Of a stretch of DNA of 63,663 nucleotides, positions 6,912 to 14,824 are shown piece by piece. The notes under the pieces are model-generated. The model ran no database searches, was not told where the DNA came from, and worked only from the letters and a program-made list of their open reading frames with translations. The position numbers and the translations under genes were made by a program. Origin of the DNA: JAWXUC01 sp044432975 (GTDB lineage Bacteria > Pseudomonadota > Alphaproteobacteria > RF32 > CAG-239); the NCBI GenBank assembly GCA_044432975.1, contig JAWXUC010000009.1, positions 1 to 63,663 of the forward strand, read 5' to 3'. Positions within the stretch are counted from its first letter, which is position 1. Each line of letters starts with the position of its first letter.

Positions 6912-7054
6912 TAACGCGAGATTCGTATAAGAAAAAAGTGCTTTTTACACTATTTACTGTAGGGCGGGAGCAAGCCCCCGCCCTACAAAACCTAATTTCA
7001 AATCTAATCCATTGTTTTTAACAAACAATCAGTGCAAACGCGAACCTCGCGTTA
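6912..7054. mobile_element. TAACGCGAG element, complete copy, with nested GTAGGG palindrome
   Basis: The 143-bp unit is bounded by TAACGCGAG (6912-6920) and its exact inverse CTCGCGTTA (7046-7054). It contains GTAGGGCGGGAG...CCCGCCCTAC at 6959-6986. The right terminus supplies the stop codon of the minus-strand exonuclease gene. A second copy starts at 17835. Confidence 0.7.
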
Positions 7055-7651
7055 AATATTCTTAAAATATTTAAAACCTTCATACATTGATAATACATCG
7101 TATAATGCGTTGTGTTCATCATGACCTAAATCTTTAATATGTTGATCCAAACCTAGCTTCTTTGCAATTTTGCCAGAATTTATTTTTTCTTTTAATATAT
7201 CAACTCCAATTTTAGCAAAGTTTTCTTTAAAATATGAATGAATATTAACATACTTCAAAGTTGGTTCTTCAGGCAAATTATTTAATACAAGATTTTCTTT
7301 CATAACATGGCCATCTGCAATTGGTTTATCTGCTCTAGGATTATATGACCAACATTCCAAATCACCTGCAAAATTAGAAAAACGTTCATAAGCTTCTTTA
7401 AAAGAAACTCCACCTTTTTCAACTTGTTCATTATCAATCCCTGTTAATCTAATAAAGCAATCTGATAAAACAGGATTTATAACAGGCTTAACCAAACATT
7501 CAAACTCTTCTAAAATTTCCAACTTTTCAAGATTAATTTTAATTGCGGCAATTTGTACAACTTCTTTTTCCATCCAAGGCTCACCCCAATCACAATCTTT
7601 AGAGTTTTCCCAAGTTGTATATTCTGTATCAAAAATCACTACATCTGTCAT
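7052..7651 (-). CDS. DEDDh-family 3'-5' exonuclease
   Basis: With the start at 7651 the protein has 199 residues; this ATG has AAGGATTATAAA upstream, whereas the longer ORF start at 7678 has no ribosome site. Exo I motif: D8-T-E10 (IFDTEYT). Exo III motif: H180-N-A-L-Y-D185, the HxAxxD of DEDDh nucleases. The central RLTGIDNEQVEKG segment matches the Exo-II-preceding region of ERI-1/KapD-like and DnaQ-like exonucleases. The substrate (RNA or single-stranded DNA) cannot be told. The TAA stop is contributed by the repeat at 6912-7054. Confidence 0.8.
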   Translation of the reverse strand: MTDVVIFDTEYTTWENSKDCDWGEPWMEKEVVQIAAIKINLEKLEILEEFECLVKPVINPVLSDCFIRLTGIDNEQVEKGGVSFKEAYERFSNFAGDLECWSYNPRADKPIADGHVMKENLVLNNLPEEPTLKYVNIHSYFKENFAKIGVDILKEKINSGKIAKKLGLDQHIKDLGHDEHNALYDVLSMYEGFKYFKNI

Positions 7652-7725
7652 TTTATAATCCTTAAAAAAATTAATCACAACACATACTAAAACATCTATT
7701 TAATTTTGCAAACTATTTAAACAAT

Positions 7726-7755
7726 AAAAAAACCGCTCTAATTTGAACGGTTTTT
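7726..7755 (-). terminator. intrinsic terminator of the 147-residue gene
   Basis: AACCG/CGGTT stem around a 12-nt loop, followed on the minus strand by a run of T. Confidence 0.75.
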
Positions 7756-7774
7756 AAAAGTTGGATTTTTGGAT

Positions 7775-8218
7775 TTACAAGCCTCCATACAACATAGAAG
7801 CCATCCGCTTTGTCTGCTCGTCACCAAATCCTAAAGCGTGCAAGTGAGAGTAGTTTAGGCCTTTCGGCGGGGTTCTTAAAGAGAATGTTTCTTGGACGTC
7901 TCTATTGTAAAAGAAGTAATTTCCTTGTTGAGAACTTACTTTTACAATGCTCCAATTTCCATCCTTCTGAAGTGCTGTGTAGTTATCGTCTTTCACCTCT
8001 CCAGGAATAAAACTCAAAGAAGCAAAAGAATCTCCAACACTCACAGTAACCTCTCGCAAATACCCATAATCATCAATAACTTTCTCAACAGTGGCCGAAA
8101 CCAGTTCTTGTTGTCCGTCTGATGAAATGAGAGCTGCTGTAAAAGATCCACCCTGTGCCTGTGCGTTTGCAGCGATGCTAAAGATAGCGAAAAGTGCTGC
8201 CAAAATTGTTTTTTTCAT
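7775..8218 (-). CDS. small secreted protein of unknown function
   Basis: The 147-residue protein starts with a classic signal peptide (MKKTILAALFAIFSIAANAQA) and has no other membrane segment, so it is probably periplasmic or secreted. It has its own promoter (8255-8283) and terminator (7726-7755), hence is a single-gene unit. No Shine-Dalgarno precedes the ATG, and the codon choice is less A/T-skewed than in neighbours (frequent GTC, CTC, CGC). No family recognised. Confidence 0.6.
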   Translation of the reverse strand: MKKTILAALFAIFSIAANAQAQGGSFTAALISSDGQQELVSATVEKVIDDYGYLREVTVSVGDSFASLSFIPGEVKDDNYTALQKDGNWSIVKVSSQQGNYFFYNRDVQETFSLRTPPKGLNYSHLHALGFGDEQTKRMASMLYGGL

Positions 8219-8254
8219 AGTATAATTAAGATTAAAAATTTGTGTTATAACGAG

Positions 8255-8283
8255 CTTATAACATAAAAAAACTTTTTTGGCAA
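8255..8283 (-). promoter_or_regulatory. sigma-70 promoter of the 147-residue gene
   Basis: Minus strand TTGCCA, 17 nt, TATAAG, giving a leader of roughly 30 nt. Confidence 0.6.
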
Positions 8284-8335
8284 GCTTTTTGTCAAAAAAA
8301 GTTTTATTTTTTATAAAAACCTAAACACTTAATTT

Positions 8336-9715
8336 TTACCCGCCTATACTTTTATAAAAAACAACAATATTTTTATACAACGCCCCATTAGAGCTTACCA
8401 TGTCATTTTGCGCAGAGATTTTATCTTGCTCCGATTCTAATACTGCTGAGTATTCTACCAACCCAGATTTATATTTATCTTTATTTAAATCTGTTGCAAT
8501 TTTTGCATGATTATATGATGAACGCAATTTAGCATTTTTAGTATTTTCTGTATTAATTGCCACCATAGCATTTTTAATTTCTGACGCAGCGCTTAAAACA
8601 GAATTATGATAAGTATTCGCCTGAATTAAAGTTGCGTCTTTTTGTTTTTCAACTTCGCTTCTTAATGCGCCATAATTAAAAATTGGCAAAGAAATTACAG
8701 GATTATAACCATAAACCTGAGAAGAGCTATCAAACGCATTACCCAAATTTATAAATTCAAACCCAAACACTGCAGAGATACTAACATTAGGATACATATT
8801 AGCAAGCTTCACCCCTACTAACGCATTTTCTGCTTTTAAAAGTTCTTCTTGTTGCTTCACATCAGGACGATTCCTCACCACATCAGCTGGCAAATTATAG
8901 ATATTTTTAATATCATAATCCATTCTCTGGTTTATAACATTATTCTTATTTTTATCTAAAATCTCATCTAAAGCATTAGGCAACTGCCCCGTTAATAAAG
9001 CAAGAGAATTTTTATACATTTCTTTATCATATTCCAACGCCGACAAACTAGCTTCCGTAGAATTAAGCAAATACAAAGCCTGAGAAAGCTCCAAATTATC
9101 AACTAAACCAGTATCATATTTATCTTGAACAAGTTTAGTTAATTCTTTTTGCACTTTTATGTTTTCTTTTGTAACCTTAATCAGCTCTTGCGTAGTTCTA
9201 TAATCAATATAAGAAGTAGCAACTTCTGCAGTAAGCGTAATATATGCATTACGAACATCATAAAGCTGAGCTTTTAGCTTTGCCTCAGTTGCCTCAATTC
9301 CACGACGATTACCGCCCCAAATATCAAGCTCCCAACTAGCATCTAAACCAAGCTCATAATAATCATCTGTTGCAAGCGTGCTGGTTTCATCATTTGCTTT
9401 CAAATAATCATATTGCGCCTCTAAAGAAAGTGTTGGCATCAATTTGCTTTCTGCGATTCTAATATTAGCCCTCGCCTGCCGAGCTGCAATCAAAGCAGAG
9501 TCATAAGTAGGATTATTTTTAATCGCCATATCAATTAAAATATCTAACGTATTATCATTAAAATCCAAAAGATTTCTATTAACTTTAACATTAGAAGCCG
9601 TAATATCCAAAGCTTCAGAAACATCAACATCAGACACTTTTTCAGATTCTTTATAATCAGGGCCAACCATACAAGAAGACAACATTAACAAACTTAATAA
9701 AGATACTTTTTTCAT
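8336..9715 (-). CDS. outer-membrane efflux lipoprotein, TolC/OprM/NodT family
   Basis: Forms the outer-membrane duct of the RND pump. The start was moved to 9715: this ATG overlaps the pump stop as ATGA and has AAGGAGAG upstream, and it opens a lipoprotein signal MKKVSLLSLLMLSSC. The 460-residue protein has the CMVGPDY motif at the mature N-terminus and VRNRPDVKQQEELLKAENA in the middle, both typical of the NodT/OprM factor-lipoprotein family, and two long helical repeats. It is the last gene of the MFP-RND-OMF operon. Confidence 0.9.
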   Translation of the reverse strand: MKKVSLLSLLMLSSCMVGPDYKESEKVSDVDVSEALDITASNVKVNRNLLDFNDNTLDILIDMAIKNNPTYDSALIAARQARANIRIAESKLMPTLSLEAQYDYLKANDETSTLATDDYYELGLDASWELDIWGGNRRGIEATEAKLKAQLYDVRNAYITLTAEVATSYIDYRTTQELIKVTKENIKVQKELTKLVQDKYDTGLVDNLELSQALYLLNSTEASLSALEYDKEMYKNSLALLTGQLPNALDEILDKNKNNVINQRMDYDIKNIYNLPADVVRNRPDVKQQEELLKAENALVGVKLANMYPNVSISAVFGFEFINLGNAFDSSSQVYGYNPVISLPIFNYGALRSEVEKQKDATLIQANTYHNSVLSAASEIKNAMVAINTENTKNAKLRSSYNHAKIATDLNKDKYKSGLVEYSAVLESEQDKISAQNDMVSSNGALYKNIVVFYKSIGG

Positions 9716-12700
9716 TTTTTCACTCTCCTTAATATTTTTCTCCATAAACTCCCCTCTTGAGAGGGGTGGCGCTGAAAGCGACAGGGTGTGGTAGTACCCA
9801 GCTTTTCAAAAAAAGTATAATAAGCAGGAATAAACATCACACCAATCAATGTCGCCAGCAACATTCCAAAGAAAACTGTTGTACCAATAGAGTGCTGAGA
9901 ATTTGCCCCTGGCCCTGTCGCCCAAAGCATTGGCGACACACCTAAAATGAAAGTTAAAGCTGTCATAATCACCGCCCTATAACGCTCTTCTGCACCTTTA
10001 ATTGCCGCATCTTTTAATGATAACCCTGCTTTTCTGTTTGCGATAATAAAAGAAATCATCATAATCGCATTTTTAGAAGCCAAGCCGATTAACAACACCA
10101 CGCCAAGCTGCGCATAAATACTAAACGCCTCGCCCATAATAAACAAACCTGCCAAGCCACCAAGCACCGCAAAAATGTTTGTTAAAAGCACCGCACAAGC
10201 AATCAGCCAGCTTTCATAAAGCATTACTAAAAACAAATAAGAGAACACTAATGCAAGCGCAATCAACACCGCCGCAAAACCTTGAGTCTCAACTTCTTGC
10301 AAACTCAAACCAGTCCAAGAAACCCCAAATTTTTTGCCCATCTTCGGCATAAATTCTTCAATCGCCTTAATTGCAGAACCAGTGCTAACACCTTCTGCCG
10401 TTTGGGCAATAATTCCCGCAGTTGAATAAAGGTTGAATCTATACATTGTCTTTGGTTGCATTACAGTTTTGAAAGTAATAAAATCTTTTAGCTTCACAAG
10501 AGTTCCGTTTTTATTTGGCACATACATATTTTCAACATCACTCAACTGATTTCTGTCATTAAAATCTGCCTGCACCACCACTTGATTAACCTGCCCATTA
10601 ACCGTAATATCATTAACATAAGTAGAACCAAGATAAGTCTGCAACTTTGCAAAAACATCCACGATATTTATTCCATAAGAAGCCAGCTTTTTACGTTCCA
10701 CGTCCATAAAATAATGCGGAACCAATTCACTAAATGTCGGAAAAGCAAATTTGAACTTTGGAGATGTTTCAATAAAATACATCAGCTCATCTAACCCTTT
10801 AGAAAGCTCCGCCATACTAACCGCAGGATTAATCGCATTAAACTGAAAACTCAAACCAGAAGCATTACCAATTCCAGGAATTGCAGGCACAGAAAAGAAC
10901 TCTGCCTCAGCCCCCATTATACTATGAAACTGCATATTAAGCTTTTCTAAAATCACATCTTGTGAAGTCTCTTTAGAAGTCCGCTCATTCCAAGGCTTTA
11001 AACCGATTCCCGCCATACCAATATTTTCGCCATTACCAGAAATCATCGAGTATCCAATAATAGAAATCATAAAGTCGACACCATCAATTTTTTGCGCATT
11101 TTCAGAAATATAATTCATCACTTTTGCAGTCTGATTAATCGTTGCATTTTCTGGTAAAACAATATTGCCCATCAAAAATCCCTGATCTTCTTTTGGCACA
11201 AATGAAGACGGAATTTTATTAAATAACAAATACACCCCCCCAACCACAAGCGCCGTAATTAAAAATGTACCAACCAACCTTTGCGCCAAAAAACCAACGA
11301 TTCTAGAATAAAAATTTTGCATACTGTTTAAACATTTGTTGAAATATTGAAATACCTTCAATGGCTTTGATTTGTTGCGCAAAAATATAGAACAAAGCAT
11401 AGGACTAAGGGTTAAAGCATTAATTGCCGATAACACCACCGCCGCACAAATTGTCAATGCAAATTGCTGATAAATCTTACCCGTAATTCCTGCCATAAAC
11501 GCCACAGGCACAAAAATTGCCAGCAAAACAAACGTTGTTGCCACAATAGAACCAGCAATATCTTTCATCGCCTGAATTGAAGCATCAATACTATTAAGCT
11601 TTTTGTTCTTCATCAAATATTCCACCCGCTCAACGACAATAATTCCATCATCAACCACAAGCCCGATGGCTAAAATCAACGCAAATAAAGTCAGCATATT
11701 AATATCAAACCCCAGTGCATAAATCACCGCAAAAGTCGCAATTAAAGAAACAGGAATTGCAATAGATGGAATCAACGTCGCGCGCCAATTTTGCAAAAAC
11801 AAATAAACAATACCCACCACAAGCAAAAATGTTAAACCAAGGGTTGCTATAATATTTTTAATAGAAATTGTTACAAATGTAGTTGAATTATACGGAGTTC
11901 TCAAAACCAGATCTTCAGGAAAAGTTTTTTGTAATTCTGCAATTTTTTTATTAACCGCCGCCATAACATCTAAAGCATTAGACCCAGGGTATTGCGCCAA
12001 ATTCATCACCGCAGAAGGCTTGTTGTTATAATTAGCACTTGTTGCATAACTATCCGCCCCAACTTCAACCCTTGCCACATCAGAAAGCAAAACCATTCCG
12101 CCTTTATCATCAACACTCAAGATAATATTCTTAAACTCTTCAACCGTTTTTAATAATCCTTTAGCCTCTAAACCAATCACCATATTTGTTTCATCAGCAC
12201 TAGGCGGAGAGGCTATAGAGCCAATAGTTGCAAGTGAGTTTTGATCTTCAATAGCAGTTAACACATCTTTATAATTAAGCCCATAAGATGCCACCTTACC
12301 AGCATCAAGCCAAATTCTCATTGCATTTTGCGGTCCAAGAATATTAACCTGCGCTACCCCAGGGATTCTCTCTAATTCATTTTCCACAATTTCATAAAGA
12401 TAATTATTTAAATACTGATTATCATAAGTCCCATTAGGCGATTCTAAAGCTAAAAAAGCTAAAATGCTAGAAGATTGACTTTTAACATCAACCCCTTCAG
12501 CAATAACTTCTGCAGGTAGCATAGAAGTTATCTGTTCGATTCTGTTTTGCACCTTAACTTGCGCAATACTATGATCAACGCCAATGTCAAACGTGATAGT
12601 TAGTGTATAAAGCCCCGTGTCAGTAGAAGTTGAAGTCATATAAAGCATTCCCTCAACCCCGTTAACCTGATTCTCAATCGGCACAGCAACATTATCTATA

Positions 12701-12879
12701 ATATCTTGCGCATTTGCGCCACGATAAACAGTTGTCACCACAATCTCTGGCGGAGTAATACTTGGATATTGAGAAATCGGCAAAATCTTAATTGCAATCA
12801 ACCCCACAAGCACCATCAAAATTGCAATCACCGCAGGGAAACGAGGATTTTTGATAAAGAACTTAAAAATATTATCCAT
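9712..12879 (-). CDS. RND efflux transporter, HAE1/AcrB-like inner-membrane pump
   Basis: Proton-driven drug exporter with 1055 residues (AcrB has 1049). GLVVDDGIIVVERV carries the paired TM4 aspartates, GLASKNAIMMISF the TM10 lysine, and EERYRAVIMTALTFILG the arginine of the proton relay. Two large periplasmic loops and about twelve TM helices fit. The C-terminal tail after FEKLG (TTTPCRFQRHPSQEG...) is encoded by a dispersed repeat (9748-9793, second copy 24346-24392), so the native end has been replaced or extended. GAGGTG precedes the ATG, and the start overlaps the adaptor stop. Confidence 0.93.
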   Translation of the reverse strand: MDNIFKFFIKNPRFPAVIAILMVLVGLIAIKILPISQYPSITPPEIVVTTVYRGANAQDIIDNVAVPIENQVNGVEGMLYMTSTSTDTGLYTLTITFDIGVDHSIAQVKVQNRIEQITSMLPAEVIAEGVDVKSQSSSILAFLALESPNGTYDNQYLNNYLYEIVENELERIPGVAQVNILGPQNAMRIWLDAGKVASYGLNYKDVLTAIEDQNSLATIGSIASPPSADETNMVIGLEAKGLLKTVEEFKNIILSVDDKGGMVLLSDVARVEVGADSYATSANYNNKPSAVMNLAQYPGSNALDVMAAVNKKIAELQKTFPEDLVLRTPYNSTTFVTISIKNIIATLGLTFLLVVGIVYLFLQNWRATLIPSIAIPVSLIATFAVIYALGFDINMLTLFALILAIGLVVDDGIIVVERVEYLMKNKKLNSIDASIQAMKDIAGSIVATTFVLLAIFVPVAFMAGITGKIYQQFALTICAAVVLSAINALTLSPMLCSIFLRNKSKPLKVFQYFNKCLNSMQNFYSRIVGFLAQRLVGTFLITALVVGGVYLLFNKIPSSFVPKEDQGFLMGNIVLPENATINQTAKVMNYISENAQKIDGVDFMISIIGYSMISGNGENIGMAGIGLKPWNERTSKETSQDVILEKLNMQFHSIMGAEAEFFSVPAIPGIGNASGLSFQFNAINPAVSMAELSKGLDELMYFIETSPKFKFAFPTFSELVPHYFMDVERKKLASYGINIVDVFAKLQTYLGSTYVNDITVNGQVNQVVVQADFNDRNQLSDVENMYVPNKNGTLVKLKDFITFKTVMQPKTMYRFNLYSTAGIIAQTAEGVSTGSAIKAIEEFMPKMGKKFGVSWTGLSLQEVETQGFAAVLIALALVFSYLFLVMLYESWLIACAVLLTNIFAVLGGLAGLFIMGEAFSIYAQLGVVLLIGLASKNAIMMISFIIANRKAGLSLKDAAIKGAEERYRAVIMTALTFILGVSPMLWATGPGANSQHSIGTTVFFGMLLATLIGVMFIPAYYTFFEKLGTTTPCRFQRHPSQEGSLWRKILRRVKK
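9748..9793. repeat. CCCCT...AGGGGTGGCGC repeat, copy 1, inside the RND gene
   Basis: CTCCCCTCTTGAGAGGGG followed by TGGCGCTGAAAGCGACAGGG. It matches 24346-24392 and encodes most of the C-terminal tail of the pump. Confidence 0.7.
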
Positions 12880-13979
12880 TATTTTTTCACCTCAGCATGT
12901 TTACCAACTTGAGACGGACGCACTGGAGTTGTGATTAGTAAATCACCACCTTTTAAACCATTAGATATGTAATATTGAAACTCCAAATACCCACCCAACT
13001 CAACAGGAGTTTTTGTGATAATTCCATCTTTTAAGATATAAACAAAATTGCCATGAGGCTCTAAAACAAGTTTATCCTTATCAACAACAATTCCATTTTT
13101 AATTGGTTTTTCAACCACAACATTAACATAAGACCCTGGAAGAAAGTTCTTTTGTGTATTTTCAACTCTTAAATAAATTGGCACAGAAGAAGTATCTTGA
13201 TTAAATTGATTATCAGTAAACAATTTCAACACTTTATTTTTAAATTCTGATTTATCTCGACGCTTTAACTTAATCCAACTTTCAGAAAACTTTTCTTGCT
13301 GAAACTTTACAAAATCTGCCTGAGGAATAGAAAACACAATCTTCATTGGAGAATATTTCAACAAATAAGCAAGCGAAGTCTGCGGAGAAACATAATCTCC
13401 AACATTAACACTAACATCCCCCAAATATCCATCATTTGGCGCGGTTAAAACTGTATAATCAAGATTAACTTGAGCGGTTTTTAATTGTGCTAGAGCCTGA
13501 TTATAAGAGCCTTGAGCCTCTAAAAAAGAAGCCTTTGCAGAATCTCTTTGCGATTGAGAAACAGCCCCTTCTTTTGTGTTTTTAATCCTCTCATAATAAG
13601 AAGTTGCATTATCTAAATCTGCTTTTGTTTTATTAAGACTGGCCTTTGCATCATTAACCGCCGCAATATAAGTACGATTATCAATCACAAAAAGTTCATC
13701 ACCTTTTTTAACATAATCACCACCTTCAACTTTAACATCTGTTAAAAAGCCACTTATATTTGGTTTAATATCTAACCCTTTAAATTCTTGCGCATAGCCA
13801 ATATAAGAACTCGGCAATGCAAAATCTTTTGCCTCAATCGGCGCAACAGAAACTTCCAACTTTTGTTCAGGCACTTCTTTTGACTCATCTTTTTTACCAT
13901 TATTAAAATGCCCTCTAAAACAAAAACCAATAACTACAACAATAACAACAAAAACTAAAAACCTATCAAACTTTTTCAT
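12879..13979 (-). CDS. RND periplasmic adaptor (membrane fusion protein, AcrA/HlyD family)
   Basis: The 366-residue protein links the pump to the outer-membrane channel. A single N-terminal hydrophobic helix (about 8-24) has no lipobox Cys at the right place, so it is probably anchored by the helix. The lipoyl halves are visible (ISGFLTDVKVEGGDYVKKGD and LTAPNDGYLGDVSVNVGDYV), separated by an alpha-hairpin, with a beta-barrel domain after. AAAGGAGATTTTT precedes the ATG. It is the first gene of the efflux operon. No regulator gene is adjacent. Confidence 0.92.
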   Translation of the reverse strand: MKKFDRFLVFVVIVVVIGFCFRGHFNNGKKDESKEVPEQKLEVSVAPIEAKDFALPSSYIGYAQEFKGLDIKPNISGFLTDVKVEGGDYVKKGDELFVIDNRTYIAAVNDAKASLNKTKADLDNATSYYERIKNTKEGAVSQSQRDSAKASFLEAQGSYNQALAQLKTAQVNLDYTVLTAPNDGYLGDVSVNVGDYVSPQTSLAYLLKYSPMKIVFSIPQADFVKFQQEKFSESWIKLKRRDKSEFKNKVLKLFTDNQFNQDTSSVPIYLRVENTQKNFLPGSYVNVVVEKPIKNGIVVDKDKLVLEPHGNFVYILKDGIITKTPVELGGYLEFQYYISNGLKGGDLLITTPVRPSQVGKHAEVKK

Positions 13980-14151
13980 ATCTAAAAATCTCCTTTATTT
14001 TTAGATATAAACTATTTTTAATTTTTCAATATTAAGAAAGAGACACAATCAAACTCTTTAAGTATCTAAAACCAATCCAAAACCTTATTCTTTTTGTTCA
14101 TCTTTAATTCCAACCAAAGGAATGCTTGCAATACAAATTGGAGGTGTTTCT

Positions 14152-14253
14152 ATGGGTGAGCAAGTTCAACTATGCTTCTTTGATGAAACAACAGGCCAAA
14201 TGTTATTCAACAAAGTAAGACAAAGATGTGCTAAAGAATGGGAGAATGTGTAA
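14152..14253 (+). CDS. 33-residue protein with its own ribosome site and terminator
   Basis: An ATG 6 nt after GGAGGT opens a 33-codon frame starting MGEQVQLCFFDETTGQM and ending EWENV. An intrinsic terminator follows at 14279-14301. An in-frame ATG at 14122 would give 43 residues but has a weaker site. Shine-Dalgarno, frame and terminator together make a real small gene likely; no homologue is recognised. Confidence 0.5.
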   Translation: MGEQVQLCFFDETTGQMLFNKVRQRCAKEWENV

Positions 14254-14278
14254 AAACTCCACAAACAAAACCTAAAGA

Positions 14279-14301
14279 AGCCTCGCAATCGCGAGGCTTT
14301 T
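14279..14301 (+). terminator. intrinsic terminator after the 33-residue gene
   Basis: AGCCTCGC/GCGAGGCT hairpin followed by TTTT. Confidence 0.8.
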
Positions 14302-14333
14302 CTATACCCAGTACCTTTTTGTAAAATACTCTA

Positions 14334-14358
14334 TATCTGGCGGACAGAGGGGGATTGC
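14334..14358. repeat. partial duplicate of the tRNA-Ser 3' end
   Basis: TATCTGGCGGACAGAGGGGG here matches 14514-14537 (TATCTGGCGGACGGAGGGGG) with one difference. The similarity covers CCA, acceptor 3' strand and part of the T arm, then stops. It lies downstream of the tRNA 3' end, the usual place for a leftover attachment site or partial duplication. Confidence 0.55.
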
Positions 14359-14479
14359 CTGCGCTATGCTTGGCGTCCTTCGTTCATTCGCCATAAATGG
14401 CTCACCAGCATGCTCCCGCATGCTTTTCACTCAGTCTCAAACCCCCTTCTAGGGGGTCCAAATCCGCCTCACCTCATCA

Positions 14480-14517
14480 GATACAACAACAGCCCCTAAC
14501 GGGGCCGCTATTGTATC
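14480..14517 (-). terminator. nested hairpin after tRNA-Ser
   Basis: GATACAA/TTGTATC outer stem around GCCCC/GGGGC. It lies directly 3' of the tRNA and probably processes or terminates its transcript. Confidence 0.5.
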
Positions 14518-14608
14518 TGGCGGACGGAGGGGGATTCGAACCCCCGTTACGCTATTAACGTAAACACGCTTTCCAAGCGTGCGCATTCAGCCACTCTGCC
14601 ATCCGTCC
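14518..14608 (-). tRNA. tRNA-Ser(GGA)
   Basis: Reading the minus strand, the acceptor GGACGGA pairs with TCCGTCC followed by G and an encoded CCA. The anticodon stem-loop ACGCTTGGAAAGCGT gives anticodon GGA, the long variable arm (about 18 nt) is typical of serine tRNA, and GGTTCGAATCC is the T loop. Length without CCA is 88 nt. Confidence 0.95.
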
Positions 14609-14631
14609 TTTTTATTTTAATTCCTTAATTA

Positions 14632-14659
14632 TTTTTAAATAATTTTGATTTATAGTCAA
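14632..14659 (-). promoter_or_regulatory. candidate promoter of tRNA-Ser
   Basis: Minus strand TTGACT, 16 nt, TAAAAA, placing the start roughly 20 nt upstream of the tRNA. Confidence 0.4.
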
Positions 14660-14674
14660 GAACAAAAGGAAAAA

Positions 14675-14820
14675 AGAGCCTTTCTCTATAAGATAGATTC
14701 ATTCTTGCGAAATATTTTGCTTTTTGAACTTGTCTTTTTGATGCAGTGGAGTAGGCTCTCCATAAAGACAAAGAACAAAAGATGAGTAAAAAATTATTCT
14801 ACCTTATAGGGAAAGGCTCT
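14675..14820 (+). ncRNA. 146-nt rod-shaped RNA (6S-like) or structured leader of the Lon-like gene
   Basis: The outer 25 nt (AGAGCCTTTCTCTATAAGAT... at 14675-14699) pair almost completely, with G-U pairs, with 14796-14820. After an asymmetric internal bubble, TTTTG/CAAAA and TTGTCTTT/AAAGACAA form a second helix, capped by TGGAG/CTCCA. A long closing stem, central bubble and apical stem of about 150 nt is the layout of 6S RNA, but I cannot match conserved bases. The right arm ends 4 nt before the ATG at 14825, so a translational control element is the alternative. Confidence 0.4.
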
Positions 14821-14824
14821 AAGC

